From UBA8517 sp964606975 (lineage in GTDB: Bacteria; Patescibacteriota; Microgenomatia; UBA8517), in contig CAZSGY010000025.1 in NCBI GenBank assembly GCA_964606975.1, forward strand, positions 1 to 13,493: a DNA stretch of 13,493 nt, written 5' to 3'. Under the pieces are notes generated by a model. It was given only the letters and a program-made list of their open reading frames with translations, did no database searches and had not been told where the DNA came from. Position 1 is the stretch's first letter. Each line of letters opens with the position of its first letter. The translations under genes and the position numbers were made by a program. Shown piece by piece: positions 7,175 to 13,493 of this stretch.

Positions 7175-8552
7175 TTAATTTATTCCTGACTAAAATTACG
7201 GCGCAACCCAAAAGCAACCAGAAGATTATTGCAAATTTTGATGCTTCAAACAAATCTATTAGCATTGCTGTTACAAACGTCCCGGTTACTCCTCCGAAGA
7301 TTCCAAATATAAAACTTTTTTCAAAATCGTCGAATTTATCTCTTAAATGGAATGCATTTAATAATAGACGCCCGATGCTTGCAATCAAAAGTGCGAATGC
7401 TGCAAAACCCAATATCCCCGTTTCACCCAACATTCTTAAGTAATCATTGTCTGTTGCCAGATCTATTGAAGAATAGCCCGTGCCCAAGATCGGATTTTTA
7501 GTAAATGCTCTTATGGCTCTCGGCCATTCAACATTATATCTGATAGATATTGAGACATCGTTTATAACTTTGGGAGGTGCCGGCGTGGGAACGGGTGTTG
7601 CCTTAATATCGCGTACCGTAAAAGATACGTCCTCTGCCAAAACTGTAAAGCCCGGAACATAACTGAAATTTTTACCTGTGGTTACATGTTCATAAAGAAC
7701 TTTAATTGCCTGAGTAAAACGGGCATCCAGTCCGGAAGACATAAACATAAAGATCAGACTTATTGATCCGACTAAAACAAGACCTTTAAACTTTTTAAGT
7801 AGAAGCAGTGTGACGCTTATGGCCAGAAGATAGGACGCCTGGGCTGTTCTGGAAACTGAATTTATAAGAAGCCAAAGTCCCATGCCGGATGAAAGTGCGA
7901 TTGCCAGTTTTGTCAGCTTTCCTTTCAAAGTAAAAAGTGCGCCTAAAAATATCGGCATAACAAGCACTACAAAAGCCGAAAGATCATAATGCCCCGCAAA
8001 TGTCGAGTTAATATGCGCTCCCGGTGTCCATCTGAGAGCTATTCCTTTTGAATATTGTTCGTTTTGGGTAATGATCACCGGAAAATTAAAATAACGCTGG
8101 CCCATTCCGTAAATGAACAAAAAAACCATTACGACAAACAAAATTTTAAAATAAAATAGAACGCTTTCTTTTATTTTTTCCTTTGGAATAAGGAGGTATA
8201 CAGCCAAGAACGGAACCATGTATTCTATTCTTCTGGCCCAATGTAAAAACCCGATCCTGAGATCTGCAGTTTGGGTGATGAACGCTCCTGCCATCAAGGA
8301 AACAAAAGTAACAATAAAAAATATTAGCATGGAGCTTAATATTTTGTCTTTCCAAATCTTTTTGAAGTCCAAAATAAATTTGGGTATCAGGTTGATGGCC
8401 AAAGATAGCATCAAAATATCCTCAAACCGGATGGCCACATAAGTTCCGGGTATTTTTACAAGCGGAAATTTCGGCAATAAAGGCACTATTATCAATACTG
8501 CCGCGATCAAATATTTTGAAATTTTTTCAGATGCTCTTAATAGCTTTTGCAT
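7164..8552 (-). CDS. O-antigen polymerase/ligase family membrane protein (Wzy_C type)
   Basis: A 462-residue polytopic protein with some ten to twelve hydrophobic segments. It has a long extracytoplasmic loop (about 275-355) before the last membrane bundle, as in the Wzy/WaaL family. Family landmarks are INSTFAGHYDLSAF (181-194), NSVSRTAQAS (231-240) with Arg235, and RYNVEWPRAIRAFTKNPILG (338-357), followed by DNDYLRMLGETGILGF (368-383), which is the typical Wzy_C end. Such proteins polymerise repeat units or ligate a polyprenyl-linked glycan to a surface acceptor, on the outer face of the membrane. Polymerase and ligase cannot be told apart by sequence alone. The large loop includes a proline-rich tract PVPTPAPP (320-327). 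The ATG at 8552 has AAGGAGG 12 bases upstream and overlaps the upstream GT2 gene by 26 bases. No flippase accompanies it in the window. Confidence 0.85.
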   Translation of the reverse strand: MQKLLRASEKISKYLIAAVLIIVPLLPKFPLVKIPGTYVAIRFEDILMLSLAINLIPKFILDFKKIWKDKILSSMLIFFIVTFVSLMAGAFITQTADLRIGFLHWARRIEYMVPFLAVYLLIPKEKIKESVLFYFKILFVVMVFLFIYGMGQRYFNFPVIITQNEQYSKGIALRWTPGAHINSTFAGHYDLSAFVVLVMPIFLGALFTLKGKLTKLAIALSSGMGLWLLINSVSRTAQASYLLAISVTLLLLKKFKGLVLVGSISLIFMFMSSGLDARFTQAIKVLYEHVTTGKNFSYVPGFTVLAEDVSFTVRDIKATPVPTPAPPKVINDVSISIRYNVEWPRAIRAFTKNPILGTGYSSIDLATDNDYLRMLGETGILGFAAFALLIASIGRLLLNAFHLRDKFDDFEKSFIFGIFGGVTGTFVTAMLIDLFEASKFAIIFWLLLGCAVILVRNKLNEA

Positions 8553-9453
8553 AAATACCGGACGCCTCCTTTCTTCCCATCATACCCCAAATAATAAATC
8601 TTAAATAAGATCCAAATTTTAAAATACATCTAAGTATCGGAATTTTCCAACCCGCCTCATGTTTTTTATACATCAGTATTAAGTTCTGCAATTCGGATAT
8701 CATCGCTCTCTCGCTGCCGGTTGTTGCCTGTCCGTAATGAACTATTTTCCACTGCGGCAAATACCAAATTTCCCAACCTTTTTTGATAAATCTTTTAGAC
8801 AATTCAACCTCTTCAACATAAAGAAAGAAATCCTCGTCGAAAAGTCCGGCTTCTTCCATAGCTTCTTTTCTCATTAAAAAGAAAGCTCCGGTTACCCAAT
8901 CCTGTTTATGAACCCCCAAGAAATACCCCCCGCCTTTATAAAACGGAGACCACGAATGCATGGGGTGATAGGGTTTAATAATTTTATCAAGTAAAGGAAT
9001 GTCATCCAGAAAAGTCATCCAGGCAAAGACCCTAAAAAGAGTCGGATAATAACCTCCCGATCCCTGGTACGATTTTCTATCGGGGTTAAGAAGAGCACAG
9101 CTTGCGATACCTGCCTTAGGATGTGAATCCATCCAGGAAACCATTTCTTTAAAAATATTCCCGTCAATAATCTTGGTATCGTCATTTAAAAGCAAAATAT
9201 ATTTCCCTTTGGCAATTCTCATGCCCATATTGTTGTTTTCGCCAAAGCCGCCGTTTTCCTCTCTTCTGATTACTTTAATTTCGGGGTAGGCTTTTTTTGC
9301 CTGATCGCCTATTTTATCGCTTGAGGCATTATCGATCAGAATAACTTCGCTGTTCACTTTTTTTAGAGCCTCTGTAAGTGTCTTTAAACATTCAAACAAA
9401 TAGTCCTTTTTTGAGGACACTATTATTACAGATAGTTCGGGTGAGTCTTTCAT
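8527..9453 (-). CDS. GT2 family glycosyltransferase
   Basis: A 308-residue GT-A fold glycosyltransferase of family GT2. It shows LSVIIVSS (7-14), the nucleotide-binding LIDNASSD (39-46), ENGGFGENNNMG (66-77) and LLLNDDTK (87-94), where the common NPDT metal-binding motif is NDDT. WVTGAFFLMRKEAM (186-199) and YVEEVELSKRF (212-222) are the acceptor-side and catalytic acidic blocks, and VHYGQ with His239 follows. The C-terminal 60 residues are basic and partly hydrophobic, which suggests a peripheral membrane position. The second residue of the first beta-strand motif is unusual: SSKKD occurs where NYN or NWN is usual, so the substrate may differ from that of the other GT2 enzyme at 3529-4425. 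The start ATG overlaps the stop of the preceding gene by 4 bases (ATGA), so it is translationally coupled. Rhamnosyl- or galactofuranosyltransferase activity is possible; the sugar is not known. Confidence 0.88.
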   Translation of the reverse strand: MKDSPELSVIIVSSKKDYLFECLKTLTEALKKVNSEVILIDNASSDKIGDQAKKAYPEIKVIRREENGGFGENNNMGMRIAKGKYILLLNDDTKIIDGNIFKEMVSWMDSHPKAGIASCALLNPDRKSYQGSGGYYPTLFRVFAWMTFLDDIPLLDKIIKPYHPMHSWSPFYKGGGYFLGVHKQDWVTGAFFLMRKEAMEEAGLFDEDFFLYVEEVELSKRFIKKGWEIWYLPQWKIVHYGQATTGSERAMISELQNLILMYKKHEAGWKIPILRCILKFGSYLRFIIWGMMGRKEASGIYAKAIKSI

Positions 9454-9992
9454 TTACTTTTTGAAAATAAATCCCAAAATCTTTTATATATCAATGCAAG
9501 AAGAGCCATGGATATTAAAAATATTAATTCCCTTACAATCAAATTGCTTGGAACATACTTAATAATTATTTTTTGGTCCCAGGGCTTTCCGTCTACATAG
9601 TATTGTGGTACTAAATTTTCGGGCGGAGTTTCATTACCGTTAATATAGAGGCTTTCGCGAAAAGGGTGTGAATATTCCTGAAGGTATGTACTACCCGTTT
9701 GATCCCTAATAACTGTTTGGGCATTTTCCGGCGGGTAGTTAAGAAGGAGCGTGGGCATCTTTAAGTTTAAGAAGGAATTTTTATCAAATTGCTTACCGTA
9801 CCAATCCAAAACTTCGGCTCTTGTAAAATTCGTAAAATATCCGCGTCTTAGCGGCGTTTCCAAATCGGCCGGTTCCCGGGATTGGATGGAGTCCGGAGGG
9901 GGAGAGGGAAAATCGTATCCCGGAAGAGCCAAATAAAATACTCCTGTCAGACAAACAGCTGCGAAGAGAATATTCAGAATTCTTTTAAACAT
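9450..9992 (-). CDS. Unrecognised protein with a membrane segment at each end
   Basis: I do not recognise a named family. The 180-residue product has a hydrophobic N-terminal segment (about 5-23), a proline-rich linker (DFPSPPPDS, 27-35), a soluble domain of about 115 residues, then a second hydrophobic segment (about 151-169) and a basic tail (KRFWDLFSKSK). The layout fits an extracytoplasmic domain held by two membrane helices with both ends inside. The domain has GYFTNFTRAEVLDWYGKQF (51-69), NYPPENAQTVIRDQTGS (85-101) and YLQEYSHPFRESLYINGNE (103-121), with several aromatic and charged residues that look conserved-type rather than random. Start: the longest reading uses TTG at 10022; ATG at 9992 lies 4 bases after the acetyltransferase stop and begins directly at the membrane segment, so it is preferred. 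Its place between an acetyltransferase and a GT2 gene suggests a role in the glycan machinery, perhaps assembly or length control, but this is guesswork. Confidence 0.75.
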   Translation of the reverse strand: MFKRILNILFAAVCLTGVFYLALPGYDFPSPPPDSIQSREPADLETPLRRGYFTNFTRAEVLDWYGKQFDKNSFLNLKMPTLLLNYPPENAQTVIRDQTGSTYLQEYSHPFRESLYINGNETPPENLVPQYYVDGKPWDQKIIIKYVPSNLIVRELIFLISMALLALIYKRFWDLFSKSK

Positions 9993-9996
9993 TATT

Positions 9997-10593
9997 TCAT
10001 TGGAAAAGCCTGGCGCGACCAAGCCTGTAATTGAGGCTTTTATTTTTTCTTTCTCCGATCATTTTTGCCGGCACACCTCCGACAATTGTAAAATCGGCAA
10101 CATCTTTGGCCACCACGGCTCCGGCAGCTACGACCGATCCTTTTCCGATCTTAACGCCGGGAAGAATTATTGCCCTGGGGCCGATAAATACATAATCATC
10201 GATTGTAACCGGAGCGACTATTGCACGAAAGTCTTCACTTCCGAGATCATGCTCGGAGTTGTAAATCATAACAGAGGAGGCAATATCGACATGGTTGCCG
10301 ATCACAAGTTTGTCCCGACCGTCAAGAAATGCGTGGTCCCCGATTATACTGTCCTCACCGATCTGTATACCTGTCGGGTCAAAAAAATTTGCCCACATAT
10401 GAACCGTTGATCCCTTTCCGATTTTCATTCCGGATATTCTATATATAAACTTCCTGAAGACGTGCGAAGGTACATGGGAAACCCATCTAAGCATCATCAG
10501 TTCAAAATCAAGGATAGTACTCGAGACCCTGTTTAGCCCTTTTTCTATAATCTGGCTACCTGATAATTTTTTGCCGTATTTATCTTTAAACAT
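9997..10593 (-). CDS. Left-handed beta-helix (hexapeptide) O-acetyltransferase
   Basis: A 198-residue member of the hexapeptide acyltransferase superfamily (WcaF, LacA and NodL relatives), which transfers acetyl from acetyl-CoA to a sugar hydroxyl. Imperfect hexapeptide turns run from about residue 57 to 170 (IGKGS, IGEDSII, IGNHVDI, IDDYVFIG, IGKGSVV). The catalytic His is His115 in YNSEHDL, the loop that leaves the helix, and GGVPAKMIG (172-180) is the usual end of the coil. A helical N-terminal segment precedes the helix. Start: a TTG-initiated reading from 10629 would add 12 residues encoded by the AT-rich repeat. ATG at 10593 has GGAG (10603-10606) nine bases upstream and is taken. It probably modifies a sugar of the glycan made by the neighbours; a serine acetyltransferase-like role is unlikely because the specific N-terminal domain is absent. 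Confidence 0.9.
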   Translation of the reverse strand: MFKDKYGKKLSGSQIIEKGLNRVSSTILDFELMMLRWVSHVPSHVFRKFIYRISGMKIGKGSTVHMWANFFDPTGIQIGEDSIIGDHAFLDGRDKLVIGNHVDIASSVMIYNSEHDLGSEDFRAIVAPVTIDDYVFIGPRAIILPGVKIGKGSVVAAGAVVAKDVADFTIVGGVPAKMIGERKNKSLNYRLGRARLFQ

Positions 10594-10602
10594 AGTTGTA
10601 AA

Positions 10603-10606
10603 CTCC
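10603..10606 (-). promoter_or_regulatory. Ribosome binding site that decides the acetyltransferase start
   Basis: GGAG on the minus strand, nine bases before ATG 10593. It lies at the edge of the AT-rich repeat and favours this ATG over the TTG at 10629, whose coding would be repeat sequence. Confidence 0.6.
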
Positions 10607-10703
10607 AAATAACAAATTACAAGATCCAAACAAATATCAATTTACAAATTTATAGTTTGTAATTTTTGTTCCATTTGTTTGTAATTTGGTCATTGTAATT
10701 TGG
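10604..10703. repeat. AT-rich repeat in opposed orientations between two genes
   Basis: This fills the 96-base gap between the acetyltransferase and the upstream GT4 gene. The left part (10604-10650) reads in CAAATTACAA orientation on the plus strand and the right part (10655-10703) in TTGTAATTTG orientation, so the two halves form an imperfect inverted repeat. Exact ten-base cores are at 10613-10622 (reverse), 10679-10688 and 10693-10702. The right end runs into the GT4 gene and encodes its last residues and TGA stop. I see no convincing promoter in it. Confidence 0.75.
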
Positions 10704-11823
10704 TAATTATTTTTAATGTTTCTCTTGCCGTTTTCTCCCAGGAAAATTTCTTAGCCTGCCTCAAGCCCGCCTCCTGCATATTATTATACTTCTCCTGAGG
10801 GGCATTTATCACCTCTTTAATCCCGCCGGCTATACTATCTATGTTTCCGGGATCAACCAAGACTCCTGCCTCACCCGCCACTTCAGGCAAACTGCCGACG
10901 TTCGAGACAACTACGGGCACGCCGCAAGCCATGGCATTTAAAACATCTAGTCCGAACCCCTCCCAAAAAGAAGGTAGCACAAATACTTTTGCGCCCGCAA
11001 TTAGCCCGGGTTTGTCCTCTTCAGGTACAAAATCTGTAAATATCACCTTATCCTTAAGTCCCAATTTCTTTACTTTCTCGAAGATCGGTTCAAACATCCA
11101 GCCTTTTTTGCCAGCTATAACTAATTTGTAATTTGGAACTTGTAATTTGGAATTTAGAGAGGCGTATGCCTCGATTAGTCCTTCAAGATTCTTGCTGGGC
11201 TTGAGAGTCCCCAAATACAATATATAGTCCTGAACTATGGAGTGCCTGGTCCTAACACGTCGCACATCTTTTTGAGAAACTTGCATGTTAAATTTATTTG
11301 GATCATAAGCTAAGGGGGTAACGTAAATTTTGTCTTTGGCGAAGGGGTAGTGTCGTACAATGTCCTTTTTTGTGCTATTAGATATCGCAAAGACCGCTTT
11401 TGATACAAAAATGCTGATAGCACTCCAAACTTTTAACTGCCAAAAGTCAATTTTTCGAAATTGACCCGAAAATTCGAGGTATCCGAGGTCCATAATTGAA
11501 CAGTATCGGCTCATGGGTGCTAAAGGCGGAACGTAGTGACTTGGGGAAAAGAACGCGTCACAGATTTTTCTGTTCCTAAAAAGTAACGGTGTAAGCTTAC
11601 TCAGAATCCAGGCGCCCCCGCCTTTTATTATCTTGTATTCAAAATGGTCGGTTGCCTTAGGCATGTCGACCAAAGGTTCACTTTTAAGAAAAACTATAAG
11701 TTTATTATTGTTTTTCCATTCATCCTGCAATTTCCAAAGACTCCAAAGAAGTTCAAATGCGTAAGTATTCACCCCCACCCTCTTTTCCACGTTTGCTTCG
11801 TTCCCATCTATTCCGATAATCAT
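10690..11823 (-). CDS. GT4 family glycosyltransferase with altered EX7E motif and repeat-encoded segments
   Basis: A 377-residue GT-B enzyme of family GT4. MIIGIDGNEAN and RVGVNTYAFELL (15-26) form the N-terminal fold, AISNSTKKDI (146-155) and VTPLAYD (168-174) mark the domain linker, and YLGTLKPSKN (203-212) is the donor phosphate segment with Lys208 and Lys211. The donor motif is WEGFGLDVLNAM (287-298): Glu288 is present, but the second glutamate is Asn296, and the usual Pro after GL is Asp293. GSLPEVAGEAGVLVDP (310-325) is typical. Residues about 222-233 (SLNSKLQVPNYK) are encoded by a dispersed repeat copy (11121-11156), and the C-terminal ITKLQ with the TGA comes from the repeat at 10604-10703. 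The ATG overlaps the preceding gene by 4 bases (ATGA) and has AAGGAGG seven bases upstream. Its paralogue at 11820-12878 lies directly upstream, perhaps from an old duplication. Confidence 0.88.
   Translation of the reverse strand: MIIGIDGNEANVEKRVGVNTYAFELLWSLWKLQDEWKNNNKLIVFLKSEPLVDMPKATDHFEYKIIKGGGAWILSKLTPLLFRNRKICDAFFSPSHYVPPLAPMSRYCSIMDLGYLEFSGQFRKIDFWQLKVWSAISIFVSKAVFAISNSTKKDIVRHYPFAKDKIYVTPLAYDPNKFNMQVSQKDVRRVRTRHSIVQDYILYLGTLKPSKNLEGLIEAYASLNSKLQVPNYKLVIAGKKGWMFEPIFEKVKKLGLKDKVIFTDFVPEEDKPGLIAGAKVFVLPSFWEGFGLDVLNAMACGVPVVVSNVGSLPEVAGEAGVLVDPGNIDSIAGGIKEVINAPQEKYNNMQEAGLRQAKKFSWEKTARETLKIITKLQ
11121..11156 (-). repeat. Dispersed AT-rich repeat inside a GT4 coding sequence
   Basis: Two exact copies of the core TTGTAATTTG (plus strand 11126-11135 and 11140-11149), separated by four bases, lie in frame within the GT4 gene. 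On the coding strand they read CCAAATTACAA units and give KLQ and PNYKL, i.e. two different reading frames of the same unit. They fall in the loop before the beta strand LVIAGKKG. Confidence 0.75.
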
Positions 11824-12878
11824 TGTTGAGCCTCCTTATATACACTTAGCGTTTCCAGGGCAGTTTTTTCCCAGGAGAAATTTTTTACCCGCTTTTCTCC
11901 CAGCTGTACCAAGGCCTTGGCCCCTCTGACAACCTTTGAAATACCCTCAGCAATCGAGTCTACGGAAGCCGGGTCAACCAAAATGGCGGCGTCACCTGCC
12001 ACCTCGGGCATGGCGCCAATATTGGAAGTAATTACTGGCACACCGCAGGCAAACGCATCGAGTATGGGTATGCCATAGCCTTCGTAAAGTGAGGCAAAAA
12101 TTAAGCCCCTTGAACCGCTTAGGAGCGCCTCCAGATCCTCTCCGGGTATGTGGCCGAGCATCCGTACATTTCTTTCCGGTTCAATCTTTATTCCTGACGG
12201 ACGGCCTGCAATAATTAGCTTCAAGTCCTTGCCCGCCGTTGCCAGGTGGAATGCTTTAATAATTCTTTTTGTGTTTTTAAGCTGGGTCACCCCGATTGAC
12301 ATCAGATAATCATCTCTGATCTGGTATTTTTTCTTAACCTCGGATATTTTTTCCTCAGAAACACGCTTAAATGTCGGCGCCTCCGGAATCACCCGGATTA
12401 TCCCTTGATTAAAACCCAAAGTAATAAGATCGGATTTGGTTGATTCCGAAGGAACGATAATTCTTCTTGATTCCTTTTTAACCCAATAAAGTTTGCCCCT
12501 GTGAACATCTAAAATTTTTGGGTGGACCATTTTGGGATACTTCAGAGGGTACAAATCATGCACAGTTGTGACTTTAAAAGCGCTTGCGGGCGGTTCTGTC
12601 CAATCGGAGGTATGTAAAACGTCTGACTGCCCGATCAGTTTTTCAACCGGCAGGAGATGAAGTTTGTTCCAAATAATGTCTGCGGCGGTCGGAGGAATGG
12701 GGAAAACCCGGGCCTCCGGAAATGCTGCCAAAATTTCTTTACGCCTTCTTAGGCTTACGCCATATAGCGTATATTCATTTTCCCTGTCAATTTTTATAAG
12801 AGAATCTGCCAAATTTTTTGTGTAGGTGGAAACTCCCGTCCCGTAAACAATTTGGCTTATATCAATTGCAATCCGCAT
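11820..12878 (-). CDS. GT4 family glycosyltransferase with Asp in place of the second EX7E Glu
   Basis: A 352-residue GT-B enzyme of family GT4, resembling mannosyltransferases of O-antigen clusters. MRIAIDISQIVYGTGVSTYT (1-20) has the acceptor-site glycine loop, TVHDLYPLKYP (105-115) the conserved His-Asp, and VPSESTKSDL (142-151) and VIPEAP (163-168) the linker. SIGVTQLKNTKR (194-205) is the donor phosphate segment. LYEGYGIPILDAFACG (264-279) is the EX7E region: Glu266 is kept and the second position is Asp274, a conservative change. AMPEVAGDAAILVDP (289-303) and NFSWEKTALETL near the end are typical, and both blocks closely match the GT4 at 10690-11823, which suggests paralogy. The ATG at 12878 is one base after the TAA of the upstream membrane protein, with no strong Shine-Dalgarno. 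The donor could be GDP-mannose, made by manC of the same cluster; this is inference. Confidence 0.9.
   Translation of the reverse strand: MRIAIDISQIVYGTGVSTYTKNLADSLIKIDRENEYTLYGVSLRRRKEILAAFPEARVFPIPPTAADIIWNKLHLLPVEKLIGQSDVLHTSDWTEPPASAFKVTTVHDLYPLKYPKMVHPKILDVHRGKLYWVKKESRRIIVPSESTKSDLITLGFNQGIIRVIPEAPTFKRVSEEKISEVKKKYQIRDDYLMSIGVTQLKNTKRIIKAFHLATAGKDLKLIIAGRPSGIKIEPERNVRMLGHIPGEDLEALLSGSRGLIFASLYEGYGIPILDAFACGVPVITSNIGAMPEVAGDAAILVDPASVDSIAEGISKVVRGAKALVQLGEKRVKNFSWEKTALETLSVYKEAQQ
11831..11837 (-). promoter_or_regulatory. Strong ribosome binding site for a GT4 gene
   Basis: A full AAGGAGG lies seven bases before ATG 11823 on the minus strand, inside the 3' end of the upstream GT4 gene. 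It is the best Shine-Dalgarno in the window and shows that the organism uses this signal. Confidence 0.75.
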
Positions 12879-12879
12879 A

Positions 12880-13493
12880 TTATTTAGAATATTTCCAAAA
12901 CTCGACTCCGTTCAGGTTTAAAACCTGAACCCTATTATAACCCAATTCTTCGATTTTAATTCGGGCCAAATCACCTTCATCAAAAACCTCCCAAACATAT
13001 CTGGACAGCCAAACCTCTGCAGGGCGTTCCCTTGCGGATTCAAGGTCCTTAAAATAAACCACCTGGCGCCCTACTCCATAATAAATTAGTGCTTCGTCTT
13101 GGGAGTTTGAAGGATAAACAATCGTATCTGTACCAACCGCTCGGGCAATTCCCCGCCAGTCCTCCCTTTGAAACTTAGTATTAGTAAGATAATAGCCGGA
13201 AGAAAAAATGTTGATCGCTAACACCGCCACCAAGGCCAATCGCAGATAAATACCGGTCATACTGGCAATTCCTCCGGCTGCCAAAATGTATAAAGCAGGC
13301 AGGCAAAACAGGAATCTGAAATAGTAAAGCACCGGCACTTTTAAACTTATCAATACCCCCAACAAAATCGGAATTACCAACCATCCCAACAACACCTTTA
13401 AAGGTCGTCGCAGAATATTAACACCAGCTAAACCGCCATAGATCAAAATTGAAGTGCCCGCAAGCAGTCCATAAACGACAGTATTGTCAAAAC
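12880..13493 (-). CDS. GT-C type membrane glycosyltransferase (GT39/RgtA-D-like), C-terminal part, cut by window edge
   Basis: The last 203 residues of a polytopic membrane protein; the frame stays open to the window edge, so the start lies outside. A TTG at 13446 is only an internal codon. Four hydrophobic segments (about in-window residues 5-23, 33-50, 55-75, 80-98) are followed by a soluble extracytoplasmic domain of about 100 residues. KFQREDWRGIARAVG (106-120) at the start of that domain matches the EDWR block that I know from the C-terminal region of many GT39/PMT_2 annotated proteins. The end (VEFWKYSK) is a typical short beta-strand finish. The catalytic N-terminal loop is missing here, so the assignment is to a family type only. 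TAA is followed after one base by the ATG of the GT4 gene, so it is the first visible gene of the operon. A YfhO-like membrane protein is an alternative. Confidence 0.7.
   Translation of the reverse strand, partial: FDNTVVYGLLAGTSILIYGGLAGVNILRRPLKVLLGWLVIPILLGVLISLKVPVLYYFRFLFCLPALYILAAGGIASMTGIYLRLALVAVLAINIFSSGYYLTNTKFQREDWRGIARAVGTDTIVYPSNSQDEALIYYGVGRQVVYFKDLESARERPAEVWLSRYVWEVFDEGDLARIKIEELGYNRVQVLNLNGVEFWKYSK

Noticed and set aside
9993..10022. TTG start at 10022 for the two-anchor membrane protein
   Set aside because: It would overlap the acetyltransferase gene and add ten residues before the hydrophobic segment; ATG 9992 is simpler.
10594..10629. TTG start at 10629 for the acetyltransferase
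   Set aside because: The extra 12 residues are encoded by the repeat, and ATG 10593 has GGAG at good spacing.
10640..10680. A promoter in the AT-rich gap (minus-strand TATAAA)
   Set aside because: No -35 element at suitable spacing was found, and TATAAA is expected by chance in such sequence.
10604..10703. CRISPR-like array suggested by the recurring AT-rich repeat
   Set aside because: Units are about 10-12 bases, degenerate, in both orientations and have no regular spacers; copies also lie inside genes.
1..13493. Alternative genetic code with UGA as glycine, as in some Candidate Phyla Radiation lineages
   Set aside because: Several genes end on TGA at sensible family lengths next to the following start (ATGA overlaps), and no in-frame TGA interrupts a conserved domain.

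Overview
The window is one uninterrupted, single-strand (minus) block of surface-polysaccharide biosynthesis genes. Fourteen genes are packed with 1-50 base overlaps or gaps of a few bases. Only two intergenic stretches exceed 10 bases: about 5603-5701 and 10594-10689. No stretch of 300 bases lacks a gene. The DNA is fairly AT-rich, TGA works as a stop (several genes end on it, so a code reading UGA as glycine is excluded), and most genes are joined by ATGA or TAATG type overlaps. I suspect a member of the Candidate Phyla Radiation (Patescibacteria), most likely Microgenomates. Reasons are the dense glycosyltransferase islands, the AT-rich CAAATTACAA repeat family that also lies inside genes, and the style of the 180-residue membrane protein. 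No marker gene is present, so this placement is inference.

Transcription runs from high to low coordinates. Upstream section (13493 to 10690): the C-terminal part of a GT-C membrane glycosyltransferase or related polytopic protein, then two GT4 enzymes. A 96-base intergenic stretch made of the AT-rich repeat in both orientations follows. Middle section (10593 to 5702): a left-handed beta-helix O-acetyltransferase, an unrecognised protein with a membrane segment at each end, a GT2 enzyme, a Wzy/WaaL-type O-antigen polymerase or ligase, and a GT-C integral membrane glycosyltransferase. Then comes a structured intergenic element with a nested inverted repeat and an intrinsic-terminator-like hairpin. 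Downstream section (5602 to 1): GT4, GT2, GT4, GT4, a mannose-1-phosphate guanylyltransferase, and the start of an initiating phosphoglycosyl transferase that runs off the window.

Together the genes fit a lipid-linked glycan pathway. The phosphoglycosyl transferase loads the first sugar onto a polyprenyl phosphate, and ManC supplies GDP-mannose. The four GT4 enzymes in the window's core plus a fifth, and two GT2 enzymes, extend the unit on the cytoplasmic face. The acetyltransferase decorates it, and the Wzy-like protein polymerises or ligates it outside. The GT-C enzymes may add sugars from polyprenyl-phosphate donors outside the cytoplasm. No flippase (Wzx) or ABC exporter is present in the window.

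The most notable signals are threefold. First, a dispersed repeat (core TTGTAATTTG on the plus strand, seven exact copies at three loci) sits inside two glycosyltransferase genes as in-frame loops and also forms the end of one of these genes. Second, the 5603-5720 element could act as a translation-coupled attenuator. Third, three of the five GT4 enzymes have lost the second glutamate of the EX7E motif, replaced by Ala, Asn and Asp.
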